Shown here: positions 45,866 through 55,010 of the stretch, piece after piece
Layout: every line of letters starts with the position of its first letter
Position numbering within the stretch: position 1 is the stretch's first letter
Source of the DNA: Deltaproteobacteria bacterium
GTDB lineage: Bacteria; Desulfobacterota; Desulfarculia; Adiutricales; Adiutricaceae
Assembly: GCA_031265205.1 (NCBI GenBank)
Contig: JAISCZ010000128.1
Coordinates: 1-56,122, forward strand
Length of the DNA stretch: 56,122 bases
Direction of reading: 5' to 3'
Notes under the pieces: generated by a model
What the model was told of the DNA's origin: nothing
Seen by the model: only the letters and a program-made list of their open reading frames with translations
Databases searched by the model: none
Position numbers and translations under genes: made by a program

Positions 45866-46813
45866 GTGACCCACGTTAAAATAGCCATTCCCTTTTTAGC
45901 TTTCGCTTTAGCGCTCGCCTTTTTCTTCCCCCTCGGCGCGGCGCCGCTTTCCGCCCAGACCATTCACCGTTTGCCGGACAATTACGCGACCATTCTCAAT
46001 ACCACCAAAAGTTTTACCGCCTACAGCCCCACCTGCCCCAAAGACACCTCCTACGCGGTGGACGTCAGTTATCCCCAGTGGGTGGGAAACGCGGACGTGG
46101 ACGCGGATATTGAGAAATTGGCCGAGGACTGGATGAGAGACGCCCAATTTTATTCCCCGAACGACGACGAAGATTACTGCGGACGCGTCCAGGAGCTTAA
46201 CGCCTCCGTCTCCTACGAGCTTTACCAGGCTTCCAAGAGATTTGTGGGCATTATAGTGACGGACTTTAAGTTCACCGGCGGGGCCCACGGGAACCTAAAT
46301 TCTACCTCCTACAATTACGATCTCCTAACGGGCCGGCGGTTTTCCTTCGCCGACTTTTTCCCCATGACGGAAAAGGGGCTCACGGCCTTTTTTCAGTACG
46401 TCTATTTGAACGCCTGCGCCCCCGACTCGGGCCACGCGAAAATGCCCAGTCACTACGGCAACGTCGCATGCGACGGGACCGACGACATCCCCCCCGTTCC
46501 CCCGAAATTTTTAGCGGACGCCGATAACCAGGAAAAATTGGGCATTCTGACTCTGACCGCCGAAGGCGTCCTGGTCACCCTCGATCCCTTCTCCGCCTGG
46601 TCCTTTGGCGATGGCTCTTACAAGCTCAGTATCCCCAAGGCCAACCTCGTCAAAATGGGGGTAACCCCCATTTTCTGGGAATGGAGCCGCCCGCCCGCGC
46701 CTCCCGCTTTTCCCTTGGAAGAGCCTGGGGACGAAAACCTTTACTTGAGAGCCTCCGAGAGACGCTCGATAGTCAGCGCGGCTTCGTCCGTGGGATCCGC
46801 CTTGGGGCCCTGA
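45866..46813 (+). CDS. DUF3298 (RsiV-like) exported protein, copy B, with stop-codon read-through
   Basis: This 315-residue paralog of the protein at 43879 has a GTG start at 45866 and AAAAGGAGAA upstream. The signal peptide and the core (SYPQWVGNADVDADIEKLAE, TGGAHGNLNS, GRRFSFADFF) are shared with copy A. Where copy A ends (NPVFWE then TAG), this copy has TGG (46682-46684), so the frame runs 43 residues further. The extension is Pro/Ser/Arg-rich, shows no domain, and its last 73 bases overlap the 3' end of the opposing capA gene. Confidence 0.8.
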   Translation: MTHVKIAIPFLAFALALAFFFPLGAAPLSAQTIHRLPDNYATILNTTKSFTAYSPTCPKDTSYAVDVSYPQWVGNADVDADIEKLAEDWMRDAQFYSPNDDEDYCGRVQELNASVSYELYQASKRFVGIIVTDFKFTGGAHGNLNSTSYNYDLLTGRRFSFADFFPMTEKGLTAFFQYVYLNACAPDSGHAKMPSHYGNVACDGTDDIPPVPPKFLADADNQEKLGILTLTAEGVLVTLDPFSAWSFGDGSYKLSIPKANLVKMGVTPIFWEWSRPPAPPAFPLEEPGDENLYLRASERRSIVSAASSVGSALGP

Positions 46814-47781
46814 TTCGGCTTTTGGCGAAAACTGACGATCCGCCAGCCCAAAATCCTCCCCGTCCCGTCCATTTCGGCGAGCAGCAAAGGCGCGAGCCCG
46901 TTCGCCCCTTTGACGTTAATGCCGTTCGCGGTCGCGAAATTGCCGAGGGAATAGGCGATTAAGCGGTCCCGGTAGATCTCGACTCCCCGGGGGACGTGGG
47001 GCCCGTGCCCGAGGACCATGGCCGCCCCCGCGTCAATTAAGGCGCGCGCGAGGACCCGCAGGTCGCCCCTTCGCTCGCCCAAGAAGGTTTCCGGGCCGTC
47101 GGGAAGGCTCATTTGCCCGCTACCCTCGGCCCCGCCGTGGAAAGAGACGACGACCAACGCCGCGGGGTCGTTTTTTAAGGCCTCTTTAACCATCGCGACG
47201 GCCCCGGGAATGTCGTTGATATTCTGGGAGCCCACGTTGGGGGCCAGGCCAAAATAAACGATGGAATGGCCGCGGACTCTGTCCTCCGTCAGTTCCAAGG
47301 GAGCCCCGGCGCGCTTGATTCCCAGCCCGTCCAAAACCTCGACGGTCTGCGCGCGCCCCTCCTCCCCGTAATCCAAGGCGTGATTGTTGGCCATGCTGAG
47401 GATGGTAAAGCCAGCGTCCTTTAAAACCTGGCCGTAGGACGGCGGGGTCCGGAAACAGAAGGAGCGGCCCGTGGAGGTGTCCTTGGCGGGATAGCCCCGG
47501 TCGGTTAAGGGGCCTTCCAGGTTCCCGAAAACAATGTCGCGGCCCTTCAGGTAAGGCGTCACGTCAGCGAAAAAATCCTTCGCCCCGTCCGGCGGCAGGA
47601 GATTTTCCGTACCCAGCATAATGTCGCCCATGGCCGCGACGGTAATGACGTCAGTCGCCGCGCCGGGAGGAGCGCCGGCGGAGCCCCCCGCGCGCGGAGG
47701 GTTTTGCGCCACGCAGCCGGACGCGAAAAAAACGAGGAGCCAGAGGGCCAAGAGCGGCGAGCGGAAAAAAAAGCGGGTCAT
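46741..47781 (-). CDS. CapA-family lipoprotein
   Basis: This 346-residue lipoprotein has lipobox ASGC (Cys23) and is a member of the PGA_cap/CapA metallophosphatase-like family. Motifs are MGDIMLGTE, GNLEGPLTD, MANNHALDYG, VVSFHGG and LGHGPHVPRGVEIY with YSLGNFA. CapA homologues take part in capsule or poly-glutamate surface polymer assembly and are anchored outside the cytoplasm. It is the intact copy of the truncated 44761-45270 gene. It converges with DUF3298 copy B, and starts 19 bases after the end of holA. Confidence 0.9.
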   Translation of the reverse strand: MTRFFFRSPLLALWLLVFFASGCVAQNPPRAGGSAGAPPGAATDVITVAAMGDIMLGTENLLPPDGAKDFFADVTPYLKGRDIVFGNLEGPLTDRGYPAKDTSTGRSFCFRTPPSYGQVLKDAGFTILSMANNHALDYGEEGRAQTVEVLDGLGIKRAGAPLELTEDRVRGHSIVYFGLAPNVGSQNINDIPGAVAMVKEALKNDPAALVVVSFHGGAEGSGQMSLPDGPETFLGERRGDLRVLARALIDAGAAMVLGHGPHVPRGVEIYRDRLIAYSLGNFATANGINVKGANGLAPLLLAEMDGTGRILGWRIVSFRQKPNQGPKADPTDEAALTIERLSEALK

Positions 47782-47800
47782 ATTTCACCAAAGCGCGCGG

Positions 47801-48808
47801 TTAGAGGCCTAAGCTCACCGCCAACTCCTCCAACGTAATCTGGGGCGGGACGCTCGTGGTCACGAAAGCGCGGTAGGCCCGCTCCATCTTTTCCAGGGCC
47901 TCGCGGAGTTCCTCCAGGGTAAACGTGGCGCTCCGCGCCTTAAGCTTTTCCAGGTAAAAGGGATTGAGCCCCAATTCCGCCGCGGCCGCGCCCAGGTTCC
48001 GGGGATGGGTTCTGGCGGCCTCAAAATAGACTTTAACCTTTAAAAGCCGGCGGTAATACGTCCCCAGGGCGCTCAAAACGGGCCGGGGATCGTTTTCCGA
48101 CAGAAGGCTTAAGAGCGTTGGCAGGGCTTTGGCCAAATCCCCGCCCGCCAAGGGCTCGCTCACCTCATAGATCTCGGAGGAGGGCCCCAGGGCGATAAGC
48201 TCTTTAATGAGCTCCGGGGTTAACGGCTGGCCCGGGCCCGGGTAGAGCGAAAGCTTTTCGGCCTCGCCCACCAAAACTTCCGGGTCGTCCCCGGCCCGCG
48301 CGATAATCTGGCGGGCCAGGCTTTCGTCAATATTCAGGGAATAGCTCTTAAAAACGGCGCGCACCCACGCGTGGAGCTGTCTTTTTTCGGGAAGGGGACA
48401 AAGCACCAGGCGCTCCGCCGCCTTGGCGGCTTTATGGAGTTTTTGCCGCTCGTCGGGGCTTTCCATCTGGAGCACGATCGTCGCGTCCGTCAGAGGCTTC
48501 GCGATCCAATCCGCCAGGGCTTCCGAGGCCTTCGCGGGCGCTTTGGAGAGGCCCATGGCTTTAATCAGCACGATTTTAACGGAAGGGAACAAGGAGGAAG
48601 TGGAGGCCGCGTTCATAATCTCCTCAAAATCGTCATCCTTGGCCGGAAACTGAAAAGAGGAGAAATTAAAATCGAAGGAGTCCTCGTCCACGGCCTCCCG
48701 CGCCGCCTGGAGGCATTTTTTCCGCGCCATGGGGTCAGGGCCCTTGATAAGATAAAAGGATTGCCGGCGAGGGCCTTTTATTTCCTGACAAAATTCCTCG
48801 GGAGTCAT
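47801..48808 (-). CDS. holA: DNA polymerase III delta subunit
   Basis: This 335-residue clamp-loader subunit opens the sliding clamp. The start is the ATG at 48808, with a TTG two codons upstream as an alternative. Family signs are FYLIKGPDPMARKKCLQAAR near the N-terminus, a central AAA+-like domain (SLFPSVKIVLIKAM, MESPDERQKLHKAAKAAERL) and a C-terminal collar domain with LGTYYRRLLKVK and LEELREALEKMERAYR. Length is normal. Confidence 0.88.
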   Translation of the reverse strand: MTPEEFCQEIKGPRRQSFYLIKGPDPMARKKCLQAAREAVDEDSFDFNFSSFQFPAKDDDFEEIMNAASTSSLFPSVKIVLIKAMGLSKAPAKASEALADWIAKPLTDATIVLQMESPDERQKLHKAAKAAERLVLCPLPEKRQLHAWVRAVFKSYSLNIDESLARQIIARAGDDPEVLVGEAEKLSLYPGPGQPLTPELIKELIALGPSSEIYEVSEPLAGGDLAKALPTLLSLLSENDPRPVLSALGTYYRRLLKVKVYFEAARTHPRNLGAAAAELGLNPFYLEKLKARSATFTLEELREALEKMERAYRAFVTTSVPPQITLEELAVSLGL

Positions 48809-49639
48809 ATCCAAAACTCGTTTCCGCCCCCAACCCCGCGCGAAAGGGTTTGCGGGGGCGTTTCGTCAATAGGGCCAAACCTTGGGCGAGCCGGGCGCGG
48901 GAAATAAAGGCCCCGCGCGGTCCCTCGCCGTCAACCTCGGCTAAGATTATACCTTTTTCGCGCCCCTTTGGGGAACGCTCCAGAGGCGCCGCGCGGGCCT
49001 GGCGCGGCCTTGGGCGACCCTCCTTAAGGAAGCCTCCCCTTTCCCGCCGCCCGGGAAGCTCGCGCGCCCGGCGCGGCTCGCTTGAACCCTCGGAAAGGCC
49101 CGCCGCGCGGGCCCAAGGCGCGGAAACTAACCCCGCGCCGCGCGCGGCGCGGGCCATAGCCATTAAAAGAAACGCGCGAGAAAATATTATTCGCGCTAAC
49201 TTACAAGAATAGCGGCAAATGAGATAACGCTCCCAAACGCGCCAACGCGCGCGGTATTTCGCGTCTTTGAGCCCGGGTCATCCTTATCGCCAAAGCCCCG
49301 CGAGGCGAAAAGCGAAACGATCCACGTTTCGGCCTTCTTGGGCGCGGGCCACGCCGCGCCACCCACGCGAAAAACTCACGCCCAAGACCGGAAAGCCTTG
49401 GGCGTTAGAAAAAAGGGAGGAAAATTGGCCTGTGGGGAGTCCTTGCGCGGCGCGAGAGGGCCCCGGCGCGGCCCCGAGTGACTCATGGGCGGCCGCGCGA
49501 GCCAACCGCGCCTCCGTCTTTCCGCCCCTTGGAACGGAGGGCCTCGCCGCGCTGGCGCGTGGGCCCAGCCCAGCTGGAAGGAGTGGGGCGAAAGGCGAGC
49601 GCGCTTGAAGGCTAAACGCCTGAAACACTCGAGCGTAGC
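48809..49639. other. intergenic, no gene seen
   Basis: This stretch is GC-rich with long frames on both strands by composition only. I saw no ribosome site, domain or repeat. Confidence 0.45.
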
Positions 49640-50026
49640 CATGTACTCGGCCGCATAGGGGCTCGCGAGCTCTCTCGCCTCCGGGTCGTGGCTTGCCCTC
49701 CTCCCAATCCCTGGGGAGTTCCCGCGGAACCCGCTCAAACGCGGGGAGCTTGTCGGCCTTTAGTTCTCGCGCGTGGACCATGAAGAAAGAAGCGTGTTCG
49801 CTCATCAGCCGGTATTAGAGAGCCATTTTTTTTGAGGCCTCTTTGTCGGTCAAGGCCTCCAGGCGCGCGCTCGCGGCGTGGTGGGAGAGATCTTCCCCCG
49901 CCTCGGTCCATAAAGCGGGGCCCGTCTCCGTTACGGTCGCGTCCCACTTGATTCGCAAGGTCGGCGGAGCATTTGGTCTCGCGGGAAAAGAGGCGAAGGC
50001 GTGAACCGTTTGCCCAACGTAGATAG
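49640..50026 (-). pseudogene. fragment related to the VIT/vWA-like gene at 55011
   Basis: The minus strand reads as an in-frame relative of the larger protein at 55011-56122 (QTVHAFASFPARPN, TEAGEDLSHHAASARLE, YRLMSEHASFFMVHAR). One Gln or Trp codon is now TAG (before YRLMSE). Homology ends at about 50026 on one side and about 49640 on the other. No start, so it is a remnant. Confidence 0.8.
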
Positions 50027-50561
50027 TTGTCCCTGAAGTATTTAGTTATCGAAATCACTGAATAAAAATTTTAAGCTAACCATTGTTTAATTGGAGTTGA
50101 TGGATTGACTCAGTCTTTGGATCTCGAACAATCCACTTAAGAATTTTGATTCAGTTTTACTGATTTCGTGATAATTTTTTGGATTTTAGGTTTAAAGCTA
50201 TCATTTTGAATGATCTGGTTTAAGTACGGAATGAATGTCAGGTATTTCCGAAGCGTACATCAGGGAGTTCAGGCATTATCCCGATATCGGGACAACGCCC
50301 GCGCGTGGGGGAGGCTCAGTCATCTCCCGCGCCGGAAGCAATATCGTTGACTCTGTCCGCGGAAAGCGATAAAAGTCTTTTGGTTGTTGAGCCGTCAAAA
50401 GGGAGCGTTGGCTGACTCTTGGTTTCGCCTCGGGCTCAACATCTAGTGACTCTCGATTGTCTCAATTTGGCCAATTGTCCTCCAACCTCTGGGGTCTTCT
50501 TGTCTCCTCAGCAGACGAGATAACCGCGGAATCTCAGATTTTCAATTCCGGGGCACGCCGC
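50027..50561. other. upstream region of the LRR autotransporter
   Basis: This region is more AT-rich than the rest (50030-50270) and probably holds the promoter of the autotransporter gene. Frames before 50562 are in phase but not protein-like. Confidence 0.4.
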
Positions 50562-53500
50562 GTGAAGTATCAGACAGTTTTTGTTCTTCTCTTCCTTCTG
50601 GCATTCCTTGCGATATCGGTCGCCGCTTCAGCCGCTGACTACAGTGACGTTGATATTGACAGGCTCATTACAATTAAGTCTGAGAATGACATAAGCGGCA
50701 AACTTAACTGGAGTGATTCATTGAACCCCGGTTCTTTTCAAAATGTCGTCTGGGTAGACGATTCCGGAACCTACAGAGTCGATGAGCTCAATCTTTTTAG
50801 CCTTTGACTGCAAGGCGCTCTAAACCTCGAAGGTCTTGAAAAGCTGACGAAGTTGACCGCGCAAATGAACCAGCTGACCGTTCTTGACGTGAGCGGTAAC
50901 GCCTCTCTTCAATCTCTGTCCGCGTCTTACAACTATCTGACCGTTCTTGACGTGAGTAGTAACGCCGCTCTTCAACGTCTGGACGCGTTACTCAACCAGC
51001 TGACCGTTCTTGACGTGAGCGGTAACCCCGCTCTTCAATTTCTGAATGTATATACCAACAAACTGACCGTTCTTGACGTGAGGAGTAACGCCGCTCTTCA
51101 ATATCTGGACGCGTCTTACAACCAGCTGACCGTTCTTGACGTGAGCTGTAACCCCGCTCTTCAAACTCTGAACGCGTCTAACAACCATCTGACCGTTCTC
51201 GACGTGAGCGGTAACCCCGCTCTTCAACGTCTGGTTGTATATGACAACCAGCTGACCGTTCTTGACGTGAGCGGTAACCCCGCTCTTCAAATTCTGAATG
51301 CGTCTAACAACCATCTGACCGTTCTCGACGTGAGCGGTAACCCCGCTCTTCAAACTCTATCTGTATTAAACAATGAGCTTACCGCTCTTGACGTGAGCGG
51401 TAACGCCGCTCTTCAAATTCTACATGTATACGACAACGAGCTTACCGCTCTTGACGTAAGCCGTAACACAGAACTTTCAGACTTGGATGTCGCGGGCAAC
51501 AGGATCCCGCTGAGCCTACTGTATGACATAGTGAACAGTGGCGTCGCCACCATCCACGTGGGCGCTCAGACGGACGTGACCCTCGAGGAGATACCTTCCG
51601 TCCCGGTTCCCGGCGCGGGCTACGACTTGGCCTCCGAGGCCGTCCTGGGAGGCCAGCCCACCGACTTCACCTTCACCATGGACGGCAATACGGCTACCCA
51701 GAGTTCTGAGTACGAGATGACCGCCGAAGGGCTCCTCACTTTCCTCGAAAGGGGCAAGTTTCAGATTGTCATGCGGAATCCCGCCGTCCATAGCTTAGGT
51801 ATGGGCCCATACTTGGCCGTGGTGACAACCTCCATAATTGATGTCCTGCCGGTCGGTGCCCCGCTCCGCTGGAACGGCGACGCGACCTCCTCCTGGCTTC
51901 CCTCAAGCCCCGTCGGCGCCGGCAAGGACTGGCTCCATGACGGCTTTTCCGTGAGGTATCTGGAGAACCTTCCGGACGCGGATTCCGTAGTCTTCGGCCA
52001 GGTTGGGAACAGGTCCGTGGATGTTTTGGCCGGCGTCCACCCGGAAGAGATGACCGTTGAAGCGGGCGGCTACGTCTTCTCAGGGGACCCGATTGACGGT
52101 GGACACTTCGCTCTCTCCGCCCCCGCCGGCTCGGTCACCCGATTCTCGAACCTCGTGACCTTCAGCTCCGGCGCGACGATCGGCCACGGCAACAGACTGA
52201 TTCTGGACTACGGCCTCTCTTCTTCATCCTTTCCGAACCTGGAGGTTGTTGGAGGCCCCTCCCCGGCGACAATTGACCCCGGGAGCGGCAACGTGGCGGA
52301 CTTTGACGGCGTGAGCCTCACCTGGATCGTGCCAGTCGCCGCGCGAGCAGGGGACGTTCTCCTTACAGTCGATGGCGAGGCGAGGATGACCCCAGCCACC
52401 GAGCTCCGGGCAATCATCCCCGCTTCGCTCACGGTGAGGCCGGACATTGCCCTGGGCGAGTCGATAGTCCTCCTGGACGCCGACGCGATCACCGGATCCG
52501 GACTCTCGCCCGTCAAGGTCGTGAGCCCGGACGGGCATGTCTACACGCTGGGCCCCGATCCCGGCGGCGCCGAACGCCTCCTGGCCACTCTCACGTCGCT
52601 GGCTCCATGGACCCCGAGCTACGAGAGGATGAAGGCGTATCCCGAGGCGGCCGCGGCCTCGCTGGCCTTCGTTGCCATGGGTCATGATCTGGTGGTCGCG
52701 GAGGGTGTCCCGTCGGCCGTTGCCGCCACTGCCAGCCCGGGGCTTTCCTGGGGGGCGTTCGCGAGCATGGAGGCCGGGCGCTCCCGCTACGAGACGGGCT
52801 CGCGCGTGGATGTCTCTGGGGCGCGCGTCATGGCGGGCGCGGCCCTCGGCGCCGGTCTCGGGACGGGGAGGCTCACCATGGGCGTCTTCGCGGAGGCTGG
52901 GAAGGGCGACTATGACACCGCCAACTCCTTCGCCAGCTCCGCCAAGGTGGACGGGGGAGGTAAGGCCGGGGACATCGGAGGGGGGATTCTCGTCCGCTGG
53001 GAGGCTGAAGGCGGGCCGTTGCCCGGCCTGTGGCTGGAGACCTCCGCCAGGGCGGGCCGCCAGGAGACGGACTTTTCCACGGGCGACATCCTGTACAACG
53101 GGGCCAGGGCGTCCTTCAGGATCTCCGGCGACTACTGGGGCCTCCATGGGGGAGTTGGGAACGAGTGGAGGCCAGGGGGGCCGGACGGGGCCTTCACGCT
53201 GGATCTCGGGGCACGGGTCTTCTGGACACGCCAGAAAGGCTCGGAAGCGACGGTAAACCTTGACCGGCTCCGCTTCGAGGACGCCGACTCGCTGCGCGTC
53301 CGGATCGGCGGACGGCTCTCCCTTGGCGCCGGCTCTCTCGCGTCTCCCTACATAGGGGCGTACTTCGAGAGGGAATTCGACGGGGCCGCCCGGGCCTACG
53401 TGAACGATGTCCCCCTGGAGACGCCGACACTCAAGGGCAACACCGGGATATTCGAGCTGGGAGCGCGTCTGGAGCCTTCCCCTGACGGCCCCCTGTCCAT

Positions 53501-53576
53501 AGAGTTCGGCGCCCTGGGCTACGCGGGTAGGAGGGATGGCGTCTCCGGGACCCTGACCGTCAGGCTGAAGTTCTGA
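50562..53576 (+). CDS. leucine-rich-repeat autotransporter, interrupted by one in-frame TGA
   Basis: One reading frame of about 1,004 codons runs from the GTG at 50562 to 53576 with a single TGA at 50805-50807. The first part has a signal peptide (YQTVFVLLFLLAFLAISVAA). Ten 21-residue LRRs follow (50868-51497), then a beta-rich passenger, and a C-terminal autotransporter barrel (about the last 270 residues, LSWGAFASMEAGRSRY to a final Phe). Such type V proteins put their passenger on the cell surface. With the TGA, the product would be an 81-residue exported peptide or an LRR-barrel protein without a signal. Codon use (many CTG, AGG, GAG) differs from neighbours. It could be a pseudogene, a recoding site or a sequence error. 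Confidence 0.8.
50868..51497 (+). repeat. ten 63-bp LRR-coding repeats
   Basis: Each unit encodes N-x-LTVLDVSxNxxLQxL plus a short loop. Several units are almost identical at DNA level (for example the cttgacgtgagcggtaacc block), so slippage or recombination could change copy number. Confidence 0.9.
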
Positions 53577-53951
53577 TGGTCGGGTCCGCCGACGGCTGTC
53601 GCCCCTCCGATCGGACCTGCGCGCGGGTTGAAATCAGCTTTCGCGGGATCCTGCCAGGCCCTGGACCGCGGTAGTTGAGGGGGAGGGAAGGCCTAAGAGC
53701 GGAAAGGTGGAAACACGGTACAGCCGTCCGACGGCGCCCTAACGGACGGCGGAGGACAGCTCATGAGCTGAACCTGTTACCCGTCACCCTTCACGCGGTT
53801 ACCGCTCCACGCGAGGGGCGCTCAGTTTTCGTCACGGGGTCGTGGGGCGGCCAGTCGTGGCATAGGGAGTCGCGCCGTCCATGATTGGCGGAGCTCCCAG
53901 GCCAGCGCGTTTCGGCGTGACCGGTCAGTCTTTCTCCTGGAGGCGCGGTTA

Positions 53952-54154
53952 TATCACCCTTTCACGTAAATATGAACGAATTGGGAGGCGAGCTGGCGAA
54001 GCCGACCGGCTTTAGCGGCGACCGCCTGCCAGTCCTTCATCCTCGCATGGCGCCTCTTTAGAGGAATGGCGCGCAACTCGACGTGGATTTAGCCAAGGTT
54101 TTATATAAGGTCCTGTGTTCCACTATTCGTTCATATTTAAATGAAAGGGTAATA
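53952..54154. mobile_element. MITE-like element with 30-bp terminal inverted repeats
   Basis: The left arm 53952-53981 and right arm 54125-54154 are inverted copies that match at about 27 of 30 positions. The internal 143 bases have no frame. No clear target duplication was seen, so it could also be a long hairpin or an IS remnant. Confidence 0.55.
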
Positions 54155-54306
54155 ATTATTTTGGAATCTGTTCACGGACGAAACAGGGGAGATTTCATCT
54201 TGGTAAAGATTTAGTCTTCCTTCGGCTAATAATTGTCTTTCTCTCCTTCCAAGGTGGCCTTCCTTCAGGTTTCATGCCGGCCCCACTTCAGGCAAAAATC
54301 AACCTT

Positions 54307-54487
54307 AACTGTTCAGGCGCCCCTCTATTGAGGACCTTTTCGGAGGAAGAGAGCCCTAATGAGAAATCTTAGAAGTTGAAGAATCTACAATTGATACTTC
54401 ATGTGGAGGGGAAGAGGTTCTAAAGAGGGCATTTGGTTTTGGATAATCCTCCAGTTAAGAGCCTCTTGGAGGGGCGCCTAAACAGTT
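54307..54487. mobile_element. second element with 19-bp terminal inverted repeats
   Basis: Left arm 54307-54325 and right arm 54469-54487 match at 18 of 19 positions (AACTGTTnAGGCGCCCCTC). Further weaker pairing lies inside. Internal sequence is non-coding. A MITE-like element or a long RNA hairpin. Confidence 0.5.
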
Positions 54488-55010
54488 GCAAATCTTTCTT
54501 CGATCTATGAATACAATTTTATGACAATTAGATCAAAAAATCAATATTAGACCTTTATTTTTTGATTTTTTTATTAAAGAGCCATACTGGCCCAATTTGA
54601 CACCCCAATTTGGAGGAGCTGGACCTTAAAACGTTTGGGTCCACCGGAGCGCGGTGCGGACTGACTCCAAACCCGTGAACGGATACTTAGCCCCTCTTAT
54701 CTCCTAAACTAAAATAACATATAATTAATAATTTATTATATATATAAATAATAAAATAGTATTTAAAAAAAAGATTTTAGCTTTATAAAATAGAAAAGCA
54801 ATGAATTTTTTTCACTATAAAAGACGACGCCAGTTCCTGGAGTTCCCTCAAGGCGCCCCCAATTGACTCGCGCTCTAAAAGACACGCCGGAGCCCCACCC
54901 CGCCAGAAGGCGCCCGGACCCGCGCGCCCAAGGCCGCCCCTATCCTTTAAATATCCGCGCGCGGGCGGGCTCACGCGCGGATATTGGAGGACGCGAACGA
55001 AAAAGCGGGT

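Larger units (their letters stand above)
43610..47230. repeat. segmental tandem duplication of about 2 kb
   Basis: Copy A (about 43610-45250) and copy B (about 45590-47230) align along their length: upstream region, DUF3298 gene, and the 3' part of a convergent capA gene. The offset is about 1980-1987 bases. Upstream landmarks are shared (a gcgagcgtaaaa block, a GTGTTAnAAT -10-like box and an aGGAGAACTCT ribosome site). Confidence 0.85.
53577..55010. other. intergenic with two inverted-repeat elements
   Basis: There is no supported gene. It contains the inverted-repeat elements 53952-54154 and 54307-54487. From 54490 the sequence is AT-rich, with a run of A/T words at 54715-54800. Confidence 0.5.

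Noticed and set aside
50868..51353. 121-codon antisense frame over the LRR repeats
   Set aside because: It is the reverse reading of repeated LRR codons and has no start signal.
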